A stretch of 64,000 bases of DNA from JAEZPW01 sp035629075 (GTDB taxonomy: Bacteria > Acidobacteriota > Terriglobia > Terriglobales > Acidobacteriaceae), in contig DASPIK010000049.1 of assembly GCA_035629075.1 (NCBI GenBank), positions 1 to 64,000 on the forward strand, in the 5' to 3' direction. This document shows, one piece after another, positions 1 to 9,152 of the stretch. A program made the translations under genes and the position numbers. The stretch's first letter is position 1, and each line of letters starts with the position of its first letter. The notes under the pieces are model-generated. The model made no database searches and was not told the origin of the DNA. It saw nothing but the letters and a program-made list of their open reading frames with translations.

Positions 1-97
1 TCTCGGCCGTTCTATCGGCCTATATACGCCTCCTGCAGCTCGCATCGGCGTGGTACAGCGAACCTCACTCTCGACACTGAAGTCCTGTAAAAACACC

Positions 98-124
98 GAA
101 CCCACCCCGAAAAAGGGTGGGTTC
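98..124 (-). terminator. Rho-independent terminator of the first TonB receptor gene
   Basis: A perfect 10-bp inverted repeat (98-107 with 115-124) encloses a short A-rich loop. Read on the minus strand it is followed after a few bases by a run of five T (89-93). It lies about 60 bases beyond the stop codon at 184. A second perfect 10-bp hairpin (137-146 with 151-160) sits between them without a T run and may protect the transcript end. Confidence 0.7.
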
Positions 125-183
125 GTCAGCAGCCTGAGGGAGCCTTCAAGAAGGCTCCCTTTGCTATCGCCTTTCTAGTGTCG

Positions 184-3100
184 CTAGAACACCAGCTTTG
201 TCACGAACTGCAACTGGCGCGAGGTGCCGGTGCCGATCTTGTTGCCGATCGTGCTAACACTCTTGCCGAACTTGTCTTCGCCGCTGCTCAGCGTGCTGAC
301 AGGGTTCGCAAAGTTCGGACGGTTCAGCAGGTTGAAGGTTTCGACCCGGAACTGGAGGCCGAGGCGCTCAGTCAACTTCGTGGTCTTGGCGACCGCAAAA
401 TCAAGCTGTGCAAAACCGGGGCCGCGGCCAGCATTGCGAGGCAGGTTGCCGTAGGCGAGGAAACCCGGATCTTCGAACGCGGCGTAGTTCAGTTGGCCGT
501 TGGGCAAGGTGTAATCCGCCGGACGGATGCTCTGTCCCGGCTTTAAGTTCGGCCGGATGAGATCTAGCCCGAGGAATGGGGTGCTCATCGAAATGTTGAA
601 CGGCATACCGGTGCGGGTCTGGAACAGGCTGCTCACCTGCCAGCCCTTGGCGACGCCTTTCGGAAGCCAGCTTGCGGCCGGAACGTCATAGACGAGCGCC
701 AGCGTGAAGTTGTGGCGAATGTCGATGTCACCCACCGACCAGTCATCCTGCGGACGGGCCGAATTCTGGAACGCGCTGAAGATGTTCACCGCGTTGTCGA
801 ACTCGTGCGACCAGGTGTAGTTCACGTCCAGGTTCAGGCCGTTGCCGATGTGACGGCGCAGGCTGGCCTGGAGCGCGTCATAACGCGAGCCGAGGAAATT
901 GCCGAAGCGGCGAATGTTGCCATACTTGTCCCTGGCAGCTTCGATCTGCGGCGTACCTAACCAGGGTTCCAGGTTGAGCTCGAGACCGGCTGACGCGGCG
1001 CCCGCCGGTAGTTTCACACCATGATTGCCAACATACGCCAGTTCAAGAATTGTGTTCTTGAACAGCTCCTGCTGGATACCGAAACTCCAGTGCTGGGCGT
1101 AAGTGTCACGCATGTTGCGATCGAGGAACGTGATGTTCATCGGCAGCGCCGGCTCGCAGGTGGGCAGCGTAGCTGGCACCGGATAAGCGATGTTCAGCGC
1201 CGGAGTGCAGCTGCGCAGGCCAAAGGCCAGGTCGATGAGATTAACGTTGAATGTCGGCTGGGTATTCTGGGCCAGTTGCAGGCCGGCGCCGGTCAGCAGC
1301 GGATTGAAGAAGATACCAAATCCGCCGCGGATGACCGTCTTGCCCGTTCCGAACGGATCATACGAAAAGCCAACACGCGGTGCGAAGTTGTTGCGATCTG
1401 GTTCGTAGAGACCGTCGCCCTCTTTGAGCACCTTCAGGCTGGCGAAATCGAAATTAGCGATTCGGTCGCCGTGCAGGACGCTGTTGTACTCGTAACGGAG
1501 GCCGAGGTTCAGGGACAAACGCGACGTAACGCGAATATCGTCCTGGAAATAGAAGTTGTAGTTGGTGTTCTCAATCCCCACCATGTCGTACCCGAGCGTG
1601 CTGAGCACGAACCCTGTATTGGACAGGAAATCGTTAATCCCAGCATAGGACAGGAACCGCTGCGGATCGGTCGCTCGCTTCGTCATGTTGTGGCGGATCT
1701 CGCCGCCAAACCGGATCGAGTGACGGTTCTTGATCCAGCTCAGGTTGTCCATGAACTGATAGGAATACTGTGGGCTGCGGTTGGAGAACAGAGCCGGCCC
1801 CGGCGTGAGTCCGAATTCCTGGTTGGCAGTGCAGTAGAAGCACTGGAAGATCGGGAAGTCGCCGCCACCGCCCAGCGAATTAGTCTGCGGACGATTGAAA
1901 GCGACGCCGAACTCGTTCAGGATCGTGGGCGCGAACGTGTGATTCCAGGTGCCCTTAAGCAGGTGATTGCGGCTATACGAGGGCGAAACCTGTCCGGCCG
2001 CGAAGCCGTATTGCGTGCTGGTGAATGAATCGGCGATGTTGTAGCGGAAATTGAAAGTGTCGCTCGTGCTGGCGTTCCAGTCCACCTTCACGGAGCCGGT
2101 GTCTTCACGAAGAGCGTTGCGCAGTGCGCCGTTGTAGTACTCGAGGTTGGGATTGTCGGGAACCGGGCCGCCATTGCCGACGGGGATAGCATCACGCACC
2201 GGGTACATCGAAGGCACGAATTGCGCACGCCGGGCTGCGCTCAGGACCGTCGCCTTTTCAACCGGGGTATGGACGACCTGGCGAACGCCTTCATAGTTCG
2301 TGAAGAAGAACAGCTTGTCTTTCACGAGCGGACCGCTGACGTTGCCGCCGAATTGATTGAGGCGCAGCGGGTTTTCCTGCTTGTCGAAGTAATTGCGGGC
2401 GTCGAACTTGTTGTTTCGCAGGTATTCGAAGACGGAACCGTGGAACTCATTACCGCCCGACTTGGTGATGACATTGAGAATGTCGCCCATCGAGCGTCCG
2501 TACTCAGCGGAGTAGTTCGACTGAAGGACGCGGAACTCGGCGATGGAGTCCACGCTGGCACGACTGATGCGGGACTCTTGGCGGCCCATTTGCGTACTGG
2601 TCGCGTTGGTATCGATACGAGTGGCATCGGCGCCGTCAAGCAGCACGTTCACGCCCGCATAGGTGGTTTCGAAGCCGCCGATGCTGTTCTGGCCACCCGT
2701 CGTCGTCACCGAACCCGGAACTAATGCGACGAGGGATATGAAATCGCGGCCGTTCAGCGGCAGATTGTTCACTCGTGTCGTATCGACTGTAGCGCCAAGG
2801 TCGGCTGAGGTCGTGTTGACAGACGTCTGCTCCGCTGTGACTTCCACAATTTCCGAAGCGCCGCCGACATCGAGTTTCATATCTGCGCGGGCTGTCTCAG
2901 TCGCGTGCAGGACAATGTCAGTTACAGCCGCGGTTTTGAATCCGTCGCGCGCGGCTTCAACTTTGTAAACGCCGACCGGTAGCGGTGGCGTGGCGAACTC
3001 ACCGATAGAGCCGGTTTTGGCTTCAGTCACGCGGCCCGTGCGCTGGTTCGTGATCTTGATGTCGGCACTCGCGATAGCGGCACCGGTTTTATCAACGACC

Positions 3101-3204
3101 GTACCTACGATACGGCCAGTATCCAACTGAGCCCAACCGGGCACCGCAGCTAATGCCAGCAGTACCAGGCCGACCAGCCAGGTTTGTAATTGCCTCCTGC
3201 TCAT
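184..3204 (-). CDS. TonB-dependent receptor, Oar-like, with carboxypeptidase-regulatory-like domain
   Basis: A 1006-residue outer-membrane receptor, expected to import a large ligand using TonB energy. A signal peptide (about 1-25, ending GWA-Q) is followed by a carboxypeptidase-regulatory-like beta-sandwich (about 30-110). Next comes a plug region with the family hallmark VNNLPLNGRDF near residue 145 and a long beta-barrel ending in the terminal Phe typical of outer-membrane proteins. Its ATG overlaps the stop of the upstream GntR gene by four bases (ATGA), so the two are probably translationally coupled. No SusD-like partner is present, as is usual for acidobacterial receptors of this class. 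From the neighbouring genes the ligand is probably an oligosaccharide; the sequence does not prove it. Confidence 0.9.
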   Translation of the reverse strand: MSRRQLQTWLVGLVLLALAAVPGWAQLDTGRIVGTVVDKTGAAIASADIKITNQRTGRVTEAKTGSIGEFATPPLPVGVYKVEAARDGFKTAAVTDIVLHATETARADMKLDVGGASEIVEVTAEQTSVNTTSADLGATVDTTRVNNLPLNGRDFISLVALVPGSVTTTGGQNSIGGFETTYAGVNVLLDGADATRIDTNATSTQMGRQESRISRASVDSIAEFRVLQSNYSAEYGRSMGDILNVITKSGGNEFHGSVFEYLRNNKFDARNYFDKQENPLRLNQFGGNVSGPLVKDKLFFFTNYEGVRQVVHTPVEKATVLSAARRAQFVPSMYPVRDAIPVGNGGPVPDNPNLEYYNGALRNALREDTGSVKVDWNASTSDTFNFRYNIADSFTSTQYGFAAGQVSPSYSRNHLLKGTWNHTFAPTILNEFGVAFNRPQTNSLGGGGDFPIFQCFYCTANQEFGLTPGPALFSNRSPQYSYQFMDNLSWIKNRHSIRFGGEIRHNMTKRATDPQRFLSYAGINDFLSNTGFVLSTLGYDMVGIENTNYNFYFQDDIRVTSRLSLNLGLRYEYNSVLHGDRIANFDFASLKVLKEGDGLYEPDRNNFAPRVGFSYDPFGTGKTVIRGGFGIFFNPLLTGAGLQLAQNTQPTFNVNLIDLAFGLRSCTPALNIAYPVPATLPTCEPALPMNITFLDRNMRDTYAQHWSFGIQQELFKNTILELAYVGNHGVKLPAGAASAGLELNLEPWLGTPQIEAARDKYGNIRRFGNFLGSRYDALQASLRRHIGNGLNLDVNYTWSHEFDNAVNIFSAFQNSARPQDDWSVGDIDIRHNFTLALVYDVPAASWLPKGVAKGWQVSSLFQTRTGMPFNISMSTPFLGLDLIRPNLKPGQSIRPADYTLPNGQLNYAAFEDPGFLAYGNLPRNAGRGPGFAQLDFAVAKTTKLTERLGLQFRVETFNLLNRPNFANPVSTLSSGEDKFGKSVSTIGNKIGTGTSRQLQFVTKLVF

Positions 3205-4064
3205 CGACTCCCTCCAGCAGCTACTTGTTCGTTTGTATGTTTTCTTTTGCCAACAGATTTCGCACGCGTACGCGTGCTCCGACTGCCAGCTGTTTTACTG
3301 TCTTGTTCTTTTGGGTTGTCTTGCAGCGCCGATTCCAACTGCTTGCGCAGCAGGGTCTCGGCAAAGAGAAGGTCATTGGCGACAGCACGGCGCGCCAGTT
3401 CGGGTTGCCGGTCGCGAATGTGGCGGAACATTCTTTCGTGACGCTCCCAGTGCTCCCTCATGTCGCCGATCAGCGGCAGCACGCGAAGGCGCGCCTCTGT
3501 CATCGCGTCGTAAAGCAACTGCATTGTCGCTTCAATGGCACTGTTATGGGCTGCCCCCGCAAGGGCCTGATGAAACTCGATATCGTGTTTGTGGAAACCA
3601 CGTGGCGCATCAACATTGAGCCGCATGGCAGCCAGAGCTCGCTCCATGCGGTCGATGTCGTTCTCGTCAGCCCTGTCTGCGGCAATTGCGGCAGCGGCGG
3701 GTTCGATCATCTGCCGCAGCTCATATATCTCCAGGTACGAAATCTCCCGCAGCAGCACCATCCAGTGGAAGTGTCGCCCCATGATGCGAGTGACGGATGG
3801 ACGGATATAGGTCCCGTATCCCGGCCGCGCCTGGATGAGCCCGATAAACAGTAGCCCTTTCAACGCTTCCCTCAGCGAACTACGGCTGACCTTCAGCATT
3901 TTGGCTAGTTGCGGTTCGGGGGGAAGGCGGTCTCCACAACGTAACCGGCCATCACGAACGAGGGATTCAATGCGGCTGCACACCAACTCCATCACGGTCT
4001 CGCGACGGACGGGTTCGATGAAGGCCTCGGGGACTGCTGCGTTAGACTTCGCAGTGCGGCTCAT
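3201..4064 (-). CDS. GntR-family transcriptional regulator, FadR/FCD type
   Basis: A 287-residue regulator. The N-terminal winged helix (about 20-90) contains the GntR signature RCGDRLPPEPQLAK followed by SRSSLREALKGL. The C-terminal all-helical FCD effector domain (about 110-250) has acidic and His residues in HDIEFHQALA and HERMF that commonly bind a metal and a small organic acid or sugar acid. I place the start at the ATG at 4064: the open frame runs back to 4100, but that would put the TTGTCGAACAA box (4082-4092) inside the gene. It overlaps the downstream TonB receptor start and stands divergent to the glycosidase operon, so it probably controls both. C-terminal residues after about 255 are Lys/Arg-rich and probably disordered. 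Confidence 0.85.
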   Translation of the reverse strand: MSRTAKSNAAVPEAFIEPVRRETVMELVCSRIESLVRDGRLRCGDRLPPEPQLAKMLKVSRSSLREALKGLLFIGLIQARPGYGTYIRPSVTRIMGRHFHWMVLLREISYLEIYELRQMIEPAAAAIAADRADENDIDRMERALAAMRLNVDAPRGFHKHDIEFHQALAGAAHNSAIEATMQLLYDAMTEARLRVLPLIGDMREHWERHERMFRHIRDRQPELARRAVANDLLFAETLLRKQLESALQDNPKEQDSKTAGSRSTRTRAKSVGKRKHTNEQVAAGGSR

Positions 4065-4081
4065 ATTCAGAGTCTCTGACT

Positions 4082-4092
4082 TTGTCGAACAA
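4082..4092. promoter_or_regulatory. Candidate operator TTGTCGAACAA
   Basis: This fits TNGTNNNACNA, the box bound by several FCD-type GntR regulators. It lies 18 bases upstream of the inferred GntR start codon, a position suited to autorepression. Confidence 0.45.
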
Positions 4093-4270
4093 TACAACAA
4101 AGTAGCTGAAAGTCAAGTAAACTCTCGTATGCGCCGCTGAGTTTATTGCCTCGACGTACCGTTATTGGCCGTTACGCGCCAAACTGACAAGCCCGCAAAA
4201 AACAATCCCGAACGGTATTCAGCAACTCAGTTTTTCGTTGACAGCTTCGAATTTTCGCGACTATGTTCGT

Positions 4271-4281
4271 TTGTCCGACAA
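4271..4281. promoter_or_regulatory. Candidate operator TTGTCCGACAA
   Basis: The core of a 13-bp palindrome (4270-4282, TTTGTC-C-GACAAA) matching the same TNGTNNNACNA pattern as the box at 4082. It lies upstream of the rightward glycosidase operon, so the pair could allow one regulator to control both directions. Confidence 0.45.
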
Positions 4282-4308
4282 AGTTCCTGGTTATATCGGC
4301 AACGGGGT

Positions 4309-4742
4309 ATGAGACCGCTCGCATGGCTGCGCGAATTCGAGACGTTCGCAGTGGGGCTGGACCACCTCGAAGGCTTAGCCTTTGATGCCGCTCACACGCT
4401 ATGGGCCGGTGGCGAGATCAGCCAGATTTATCGGGTCGAGGGACATGGGCACGCGTGCGATCGCGTGAAGCCATTCGTAGAGCACGCCGCGAGCAGGTCG
4501 CTCCGCAATGCAAAGTTCTCCGTCTTCGATTCCAGAGGCAGCCTCTTCCCCAGCGATTTTGACGGACTGCACGACGCCGGGTGGCAAGATGCAACTGCGA
4601 GCCCGCTATCCGCAAGAAATCACGTTCGCACAGCCGACCAACATAGCTTTCGGGGCCGACCGAGCAGATGCGGCGCATATCGCAGTCCTCGAAGTTTGGC
4701 GCATCTCCCGGTTGAAGGTCGCCTGCCCGGGCTACCGCTGGC
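4309..4742 (+). pseudogene. Decayed SMP-30/gluconolactonase-like gene
   Basis: Two reading frames each hold recognisable pieces of the SMP-30/gluconolactonase beta-propeller family. The first frame (ATG at 4309) carries LEGLAFDAAHTLWAGGEISQ and later FDSRGSLFPSDF, which fit the opening blades. The second frame (about 4616-4742) carries QPTNIAFGADRADAAHIAVL and then WRISRL, which fit the last blades, normally PTNIAFGG then an IxRL motif. About 120 residues that should lie between are missing and the frames differ by one, so the gene is truncated and frameshifted. Sugar-acid lactonases often sit beside SDR sugar dehydrogenases, as found downstream here. Confidence 0.6.
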
Positions 4743-4775
4743 CACACCACAGAAATAAGCAAATAGGAACTCAAC

Positions 4776-7700
4776 ATGAATTGGAAGACAACAACCCGCA
4801 AGGTGCTTCTGGCAGCGACGGTGTTACTCGCCCTCGGAGCTTCGGCAAGCGAACGTCATGTGTGGCGCATCGGTTCATTCGACCACTCGTCCAATGAGTT
4901 CCGCACTGAGGGCGTGGACTACACAAATGCGAAGGAGAGCCTCGTCTATCGCGTCGGCAAGGACACGGACAAAGATTGGTGGCGTTTTCAACCGGGACCG
5001 GCCAATGGCATCGCGGGCGGCAGGCTGCATCCGTTCACCATCATGTTTGATCTCCCGAAGACACCCAGTGGAGTGTACCGGCTGAAACTCGGCGTAATCT
5101 ACGAGACACCGAGACTTTCGTCGCTGCGGGTTGAGATAAACGGCCGCTCTGGTAACTTCTACTTCCATCCCAAGCTCGATTATGCAAACGCCGATTGGGA
5201 AGGCACTTTCGTTCCGCAGACCAGCAGCGACACGAAAATAATCGACATCCCTGCCAGTTGGTTCAAGCAGGGCGAGAACAAGATCGTCCTGACCGCACTC
5301 GACGACCCGGCGAAAGCGGAAAATGTGCTCGGGAGCATCGCCCCGGGGCAGAGCGGAATCGTATACGACGCTTTGGAACTTTCGCACGACGCCTCGGCTC
5401 GCTATGACGAGCGCAGCGTGAAAGTCAGCGCAACTCCCACGCTGTTCTTCCGTAAAGGCGCGGGTGGCTTGAGTGAGGTGGTCGAGGTCATAGCATCATT
5501 CAACTCCGCGGCGCGACGGGTAAGTATCAAGCTGACGGCCAACGGTAAGACACAGGCGCGCAACGTCAGTGTGAACGTCGCTTTCGGCGAGGTTCGAAGC
5601 GAGATCGAAATGCCGGAGTGGAGTGGCACGACTGCCGGCGACCTTGAGCTAACGATTGATGGACGGTCGCGCCGCTTCCCCGTACGGCTCACCGCGGCGA
5701 AGAAGTGGACCGTTTACGTTGTTCCCCACGAGCACCTGGACATCGGCTTTACGGACTATCCCGCTAAAGTCGCGGAACTGCACGCGCAATCGATTGACCA
5801 CGCGGCCGATGCGATTCGACGCTTCCCCGACTTTCGTTGGACCCTGGACGGCTACTGGGTTCTCGACCAATACCTTAAGGGTCGCTCGCCGGAAAAACAC
5901 AAGGAAGTCTTAACCCTGTTGCGCGATGGCAAGATCGTATTGCCACCGCAGTACGCGAACCAGCACACGGGCACGGCATCGCTCGAAAGTCTGGCTCGTT
6001 CGTTTTACGACGCACACCAGTTTGCCTCGCGGAACGACGTGCCGCTCGGAGCAGCGCACATCGTCGATGTTCCTTCTTACACATGGTCTTACGCTTCCGT
6101 CTTGCACGATGCCGGCGTGAAGTACTTCCTGGCTGCCGCCAATAACTGGCGCGCACCGATCCTGCTGCAGGCGCGGTGGAACGAAAAATCGCCCTTCTAC
6201 TGGGAAGGACCGGACGGCAAACGCGTCCTGATGTGGTATTCGCGGGCTTATCTGCAATTGCACACGCTGTTTGGTGGCCCTCCCACAATTGCAGCCGCGA
6301 AAGATGCGATGCCGGTGTTCCTCCAGGCCTATACGCGACCGGACTACACGGCGAATTCGACCATCATCTTCGGCTCGCAGCTTGAAAACACCAAGTTCAG
6401 TAAGGAGCAGGCCGAGTTCGCCGGGAACTGGAACGCGGAGTTCGCTTATCCTCGTGTCGTGCCTTCCACCGTCACGGAGGCAATGTCCTCTATCGAGCGC
6501 GAAGCCGGGGGCAAGTTCCCTGTTTTCCGTGGCGACTTCGGACCCTACTGGGAAGATGGTTTCGGGTCCGATGCGGCACCAACGGCCACGCACCGCGCCA
6601 ACCTGCAACGTGTCCTCAGTGCCGAAAAGCTCGCCGCGGCCACAGCCGTGATTGAGCCAGCCGTACGCGCGGACAACACCTTGCTGCGGAGCGCGTGGGA
6701 AAACATTCTGCTCTACGACGAACACACTTGGACCTACGTCGGCGCGACCACGCAGCCAGATCACCAGCAGGCCGTAGCACAAACTGCGTTGAAGCGCGCC
6801 CGCACGACTGAAGCACGTCGCGCGATCGACGAGTCGGTGCAGCGTAGCTGGTCCCAGTTCGGATCCCTGCTCGCCAGCAAGGACAACGCCCTAGTCGCCT
6901 TCAACCCCATGAACTGGGAGCGCAGTGGTCTGGTCACAACCGACTTGCAGGACGGCAACGAGATCGTTGATACGGTCACCGGCGCTTCCGTGCCGTTCGA
7001 AATCGTTGCGACTGGACGCGGCACCCGCCTGCCCGGATTCGGCGCCGGGTATAAGCGGGTGCGCTTCGTTGCCGAGAAAGTCCCCGCACTCGGATACAAG
7101 AGCTACGCCATTCGCCCGACGACAGCGCAGCCAGCACCAGAGGGGCAGGTCACCACGCAGGACGTAATAGAGAGTGCGTTTTATCGAGTGACTCTGGACT
7201 CGGAATCGGGCGCAATTCGCCAAGTCTTCGACAAGCAGTTAGGACGCGAACTGGTGGATGCGGCCAGTCCGTACCGCTTCGGCGCTTTTCTTTACGTGAC
7301 CGGTGCCGACAACATGCCAAACAACTCGCTTTACCGGTACGCCGCTGGTCCTGCACCGAAATTGGAAGTGCACCAGGCCTCGCAGGGTCGCATTGTCAGC
7401 GTACGTCGCACGCCGTTCGGCACGGTCGCAGTGCTTGAATCGCAAGCAAAGAACACGCCCCTCGTCCGCACCGAGATCACGGTGTTCGATAGCGAAAAGA
7501 AGATCGAGCTGGCGTACCGCGTCCGCAAGGACGACGTGCTGAGCAAGGAATCGGCGTACTTCGCTTTCCCGGTTGCGATGCCCGGCGCTTCGTTCGCCTA
7601 CAGCAATCAAACGGGGTGGGTAGACCCAGCGCGTGATTCGCTTCCCGGTGCCAGCCGCGAATGGTTCACCGTTTCGCATTGGGCGGCCGTCCGTGATCCG

Positions 7701-8282
7701 AACGCGTCAGTCGCGGTAGTCCCTGTTGATGCACCCTTGATGGCCTTCGGCGACATCGTCCGCGGCGCCTGGCCAGAACAGTTCCGTAGGGCGAGTTCCA
7801 CGATGTTTTCCTGGGTGATGAACAACTACTGGGGAACGAATTTCGTTTCGCACCAGGGCGGGGACTTCACATTCCGCTACGCGATCTTCTCCGACAAGGA
7901 TTTCGATACAGCCCTGCTGACCCGACGCGCATGGAACCAGCTTGCGCCACTGGAGAGCTCCGACGTGCTCGCTTCTATTGACACACCGCGTATTCCGCCG
8001 GCCCAAGGCAGCCTGCTCGAGGTCGACGCACAAAACGTAGTTGCCAGCACGTGGAAGCCGTCGGAGGATGGACGTGGATCCATCCTGCGCATTCAGGAGA
8101 CTTCGGGACGCACATCGCGCGTCCGGATCTCGAGCAAGCTTGTTCGGCTCGAATCGGCATTTCGCTGCTCGCTGGTAGAGGAAGACCAGCAGAAGCTCGA
8201 GATCTCCAATGGTGGGGTTGAGATCGAGATCAAGCCGTATGAGGTGCTGACCCTGAGGCTCGGCACTTCCGTAACGCGATGA
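4776..8282 (+). CDS. Secreted GH38-like glycoside hydrolase with N-terminal PL4-type domain
   Basis: 1168 residues with a signal peptide (about 1-24, ASA-S). Residues about 27-200 resemble the carbohydrate-binding-like domain of rhamnogalacturonan lyases (WRIGSFD, EF, a beta-sandwich pattern). The GH38-type catalytic region begins near residue 312 with PHEHLDIGFTDY. In it H-x-D takes the place of the zinc-binding HxHND of alpha-mannosidases. IVDVPSYTWSYASVLHDAG near residue 429 fits the segment that carries the nucleophile Asp. The C-terminal third is beta-rich, as in GH38. It probably cleaves alpha-linked sugars from a plant or microbial polysaccharide in the periplasm or outside. The motif differs from true mannosidases, so mannose specificity should not be assumed. 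First gene of a rightward operon. Confidence 0.75.
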   Translation: MNWKTTTRKVLLAATVLLALGASASERHVWRIGSFDHSSNEFRTEGVDYTNAKESLVYRVGKDTDKDWWRFQPGPANGIAGGRLHPFTIMFDLPKTPSGVYRLKLGVIYETPRLSSLRVEINGRSGNFYFHPKLDYANADWEGTFVPQTSSDTKIIDIPASWFKQGENKIVLTALDDPAKAENVLGSIAPGQSGIVYDALELSHDASARYDERSVKVSATPTLFFRKGAGGLSEVVEVIASFNSAARRVSIKLTANGKTQARNVSVNVAFGEVRSEIEMPEWSGTTAGDLELTIDGRSRRFPVRLTAAKKWTVYVVPHEHLDIGFTDYPAKVAELHAQSIDHAADAIRRFPDFRWTLDGYWVLDQYLKGRSPEKHKEVLTLLRDGKIVLPPQYANQHTGTASLESLARSFYDAHQFASRNDVPLGAAHIVDVPSYTWSYASVLHDAGVKYFLAAANNWRAPILLQARWNEKSPFYWEGPDGKRVLMWYSRAYLQLHTLFGGPPTIAAAKDAMPVFLQAYTRPDYTANSTIIFGSQLENTKFSKEQAEFAGNWNAEFAYPRVVPSTVTEAMSSIEREAGGKFPVFRGDFGPYWEDGFGSDAAPTATHRANLQRVLSAEKLAAATAVIEPAVRADNTLLRSAWENILLYDEHTWTYVGATTQPDHQQAVAQTALKRARTTEARRAIDESVQRSWSQFGSLLASKDNALVAFNPMNWERSGLVTTDLQDGNEIVDTVTGASVPFEIVATGRGTRLPGFGAGYKRVRFVAEKVPALGYKSYAIRPTTAQPAPEGQVTTQDVIESAFYRVTLDSESGAIRQVFDKQLGRELVDAASPYRFGAFLYVTGADNMPNNSLYRYAAGPAPKLEVHQASQGRIVSVRRTPFGTVAVLESQAKNTPLVRTEITVFDSEKKIELAYRVRKDDVLSKESAYFAFPVAMPGASFAYSNQTGWVDPARDSLPGASREWFTVSHWAAVRDPNASVAVVPVDAPLMAFGDIVRGAWPEQFRRASSTMFSWVMNNYWGTNFVSHQGGDFTFRYAIFSDKDFDTALLTRRAWNQLAPLESSDVLASIDTPRIPPAQGSLLEVDAQNVVASTWKPSEDGRGSILRIQETSGRTSRVRISSKLVRLESAFRCSLVEEDQQKLEISNGGVEIEIKPYEVLTLRLGTSVTR

Positions 8283-8289
8283 GGACGCT

Positions 8290-9084
8290 ATGGACATGGG
8301 GTTCTCCGGCAAAACAATCGCCGTAACCGGAGGCGCAATGGGTATCGGCGCCGCAACTACGCGCCGGTTTGCCGGTCTCGGTGCGACAGTCGCTATTCTC
8401 GACAGGGATGCTGCAGCCGGTCGACGAATGTTGGCGGAATTGAAAGGATCCGGCTGGCACGGCGAATTCTTCGAGTGCGACGTAAGTCGCGCTTGCGACG
8501 TGGAGAAGGCCTTCTCTGCCCTCCGCCAGACTCTTGGCGGACTCGATGTGCTCGTCAGCAATGCGGGCATACAGCGTTACGGCAAGTCGGCAGAGATCTC
8601 AGAGGAGCAGTTTAACGAGGTCCTGGCCGTCAACCTCAAGGGACTTTATCTCTGTGCAAGGCACGCTGTTGGGATGCTGCGCGAGCGAGGTGGAGGCGCC
8701 ATCGTCGCGGTCGGCTCTGTGCAGTCGATCGGAGCGATTGAAAACTCGGCCGCTTATGTCACTTCGAAGCACGGCCTGCTGGGGTTAGTGCGGTCACTGG
8801 CACTGGACTACGCTGCGGACAATATTCGCGTGAACTGCGTTCTTCCGGGCTCGATCGATACACCGATGTTGCAATGGGCAGCCGGCCTGTCGCCCGATCC
8901 TGAGGCTCTGCTGGCGCAACTGCGAAGCAGGCATCCACTCGGGCGGTTGGGCACGCCCGAAGAGGTTGCGAACGCAATCGCCTTTTTGGCCAGCGACTGG
9001 GCGTCGTTCATCACGGGCGCAGCTCTTCTCGTCGATGGTGGGTTGATGCTGGCCGCCGGAGGCGCGACTCGAAGCCGAGCCTAG
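8290..9084 (+). CDS. Short-chain dehydrogenase/reductase (SDR), probably sugar-related
   Basis: A classical SDR of about 264 residues (ATG 8290, or 8296 two codons on). It has the nucleotide-binding TGGAMGIG near residue 14, NAG in SNAGIQRYG, catalytic Ser plus Tyr and Lys in SAAYVTSKHG, and the family end DGGLMLA. Such enzymes interconvert an alcohol and a ketone with NAD(P). The gene starts seven bases after the glycosidase stop and is followed by a RhaT-like transporter and sugar kinase, so a role in oxidising a released sugar or deoxysugar is likely. The exact substrate cannot be read from the sequence. Confidence 0.85.
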   Translation: MDMGFSGKTIAVTGGAMGIGAATTRRFAGLGATVAILDRDAAAGRRMLAELKGSGWHGEFFECDVSRACDVEKAFSALRQTLGGLDVLVSNAGIQRYGKSAEISEEQFNEVLAVNLKGLYLCARHAVGMLRERGGGAIVAVGSVQSIGAIENSAAYVTSKHGLLGLVRSLALDYAADNIRVNCVLPGSIDTPMLQWAAGLSPDPEALLAQLRSRHPLGRLGTPEEVANAIAFLASDWASFITGAALLVDGGLMLAAGGATRSRA

Positions 9085-9152
9085 CGCTCGCGAAACAAGT
9101 TTAAGTGAATGGCCTACTCCCGCTAGCAAGGGAGTGGACCGGAGATCATTCG

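Noticed and set aside
1021..2028. Long plus-strand open frame (335 codons) inside the first receptor gene
   Set aside because: It is antisense to the TonB receptor, has no ribosome site or family motif, and arises from codon bias of the true gene.
3201..4100. Full-length GntR reading from 4100
   Set aside because: It would place the candidate operator inside the gene; ATG 4064 is sufficient for the complete domain.
4165..4758. 197-codon frame as an intact gene
   Set aside because: Only residues from about 4309 resemble SMP-30, and the match jumps to another frame at about 4616; it is a relic rather than a gene.
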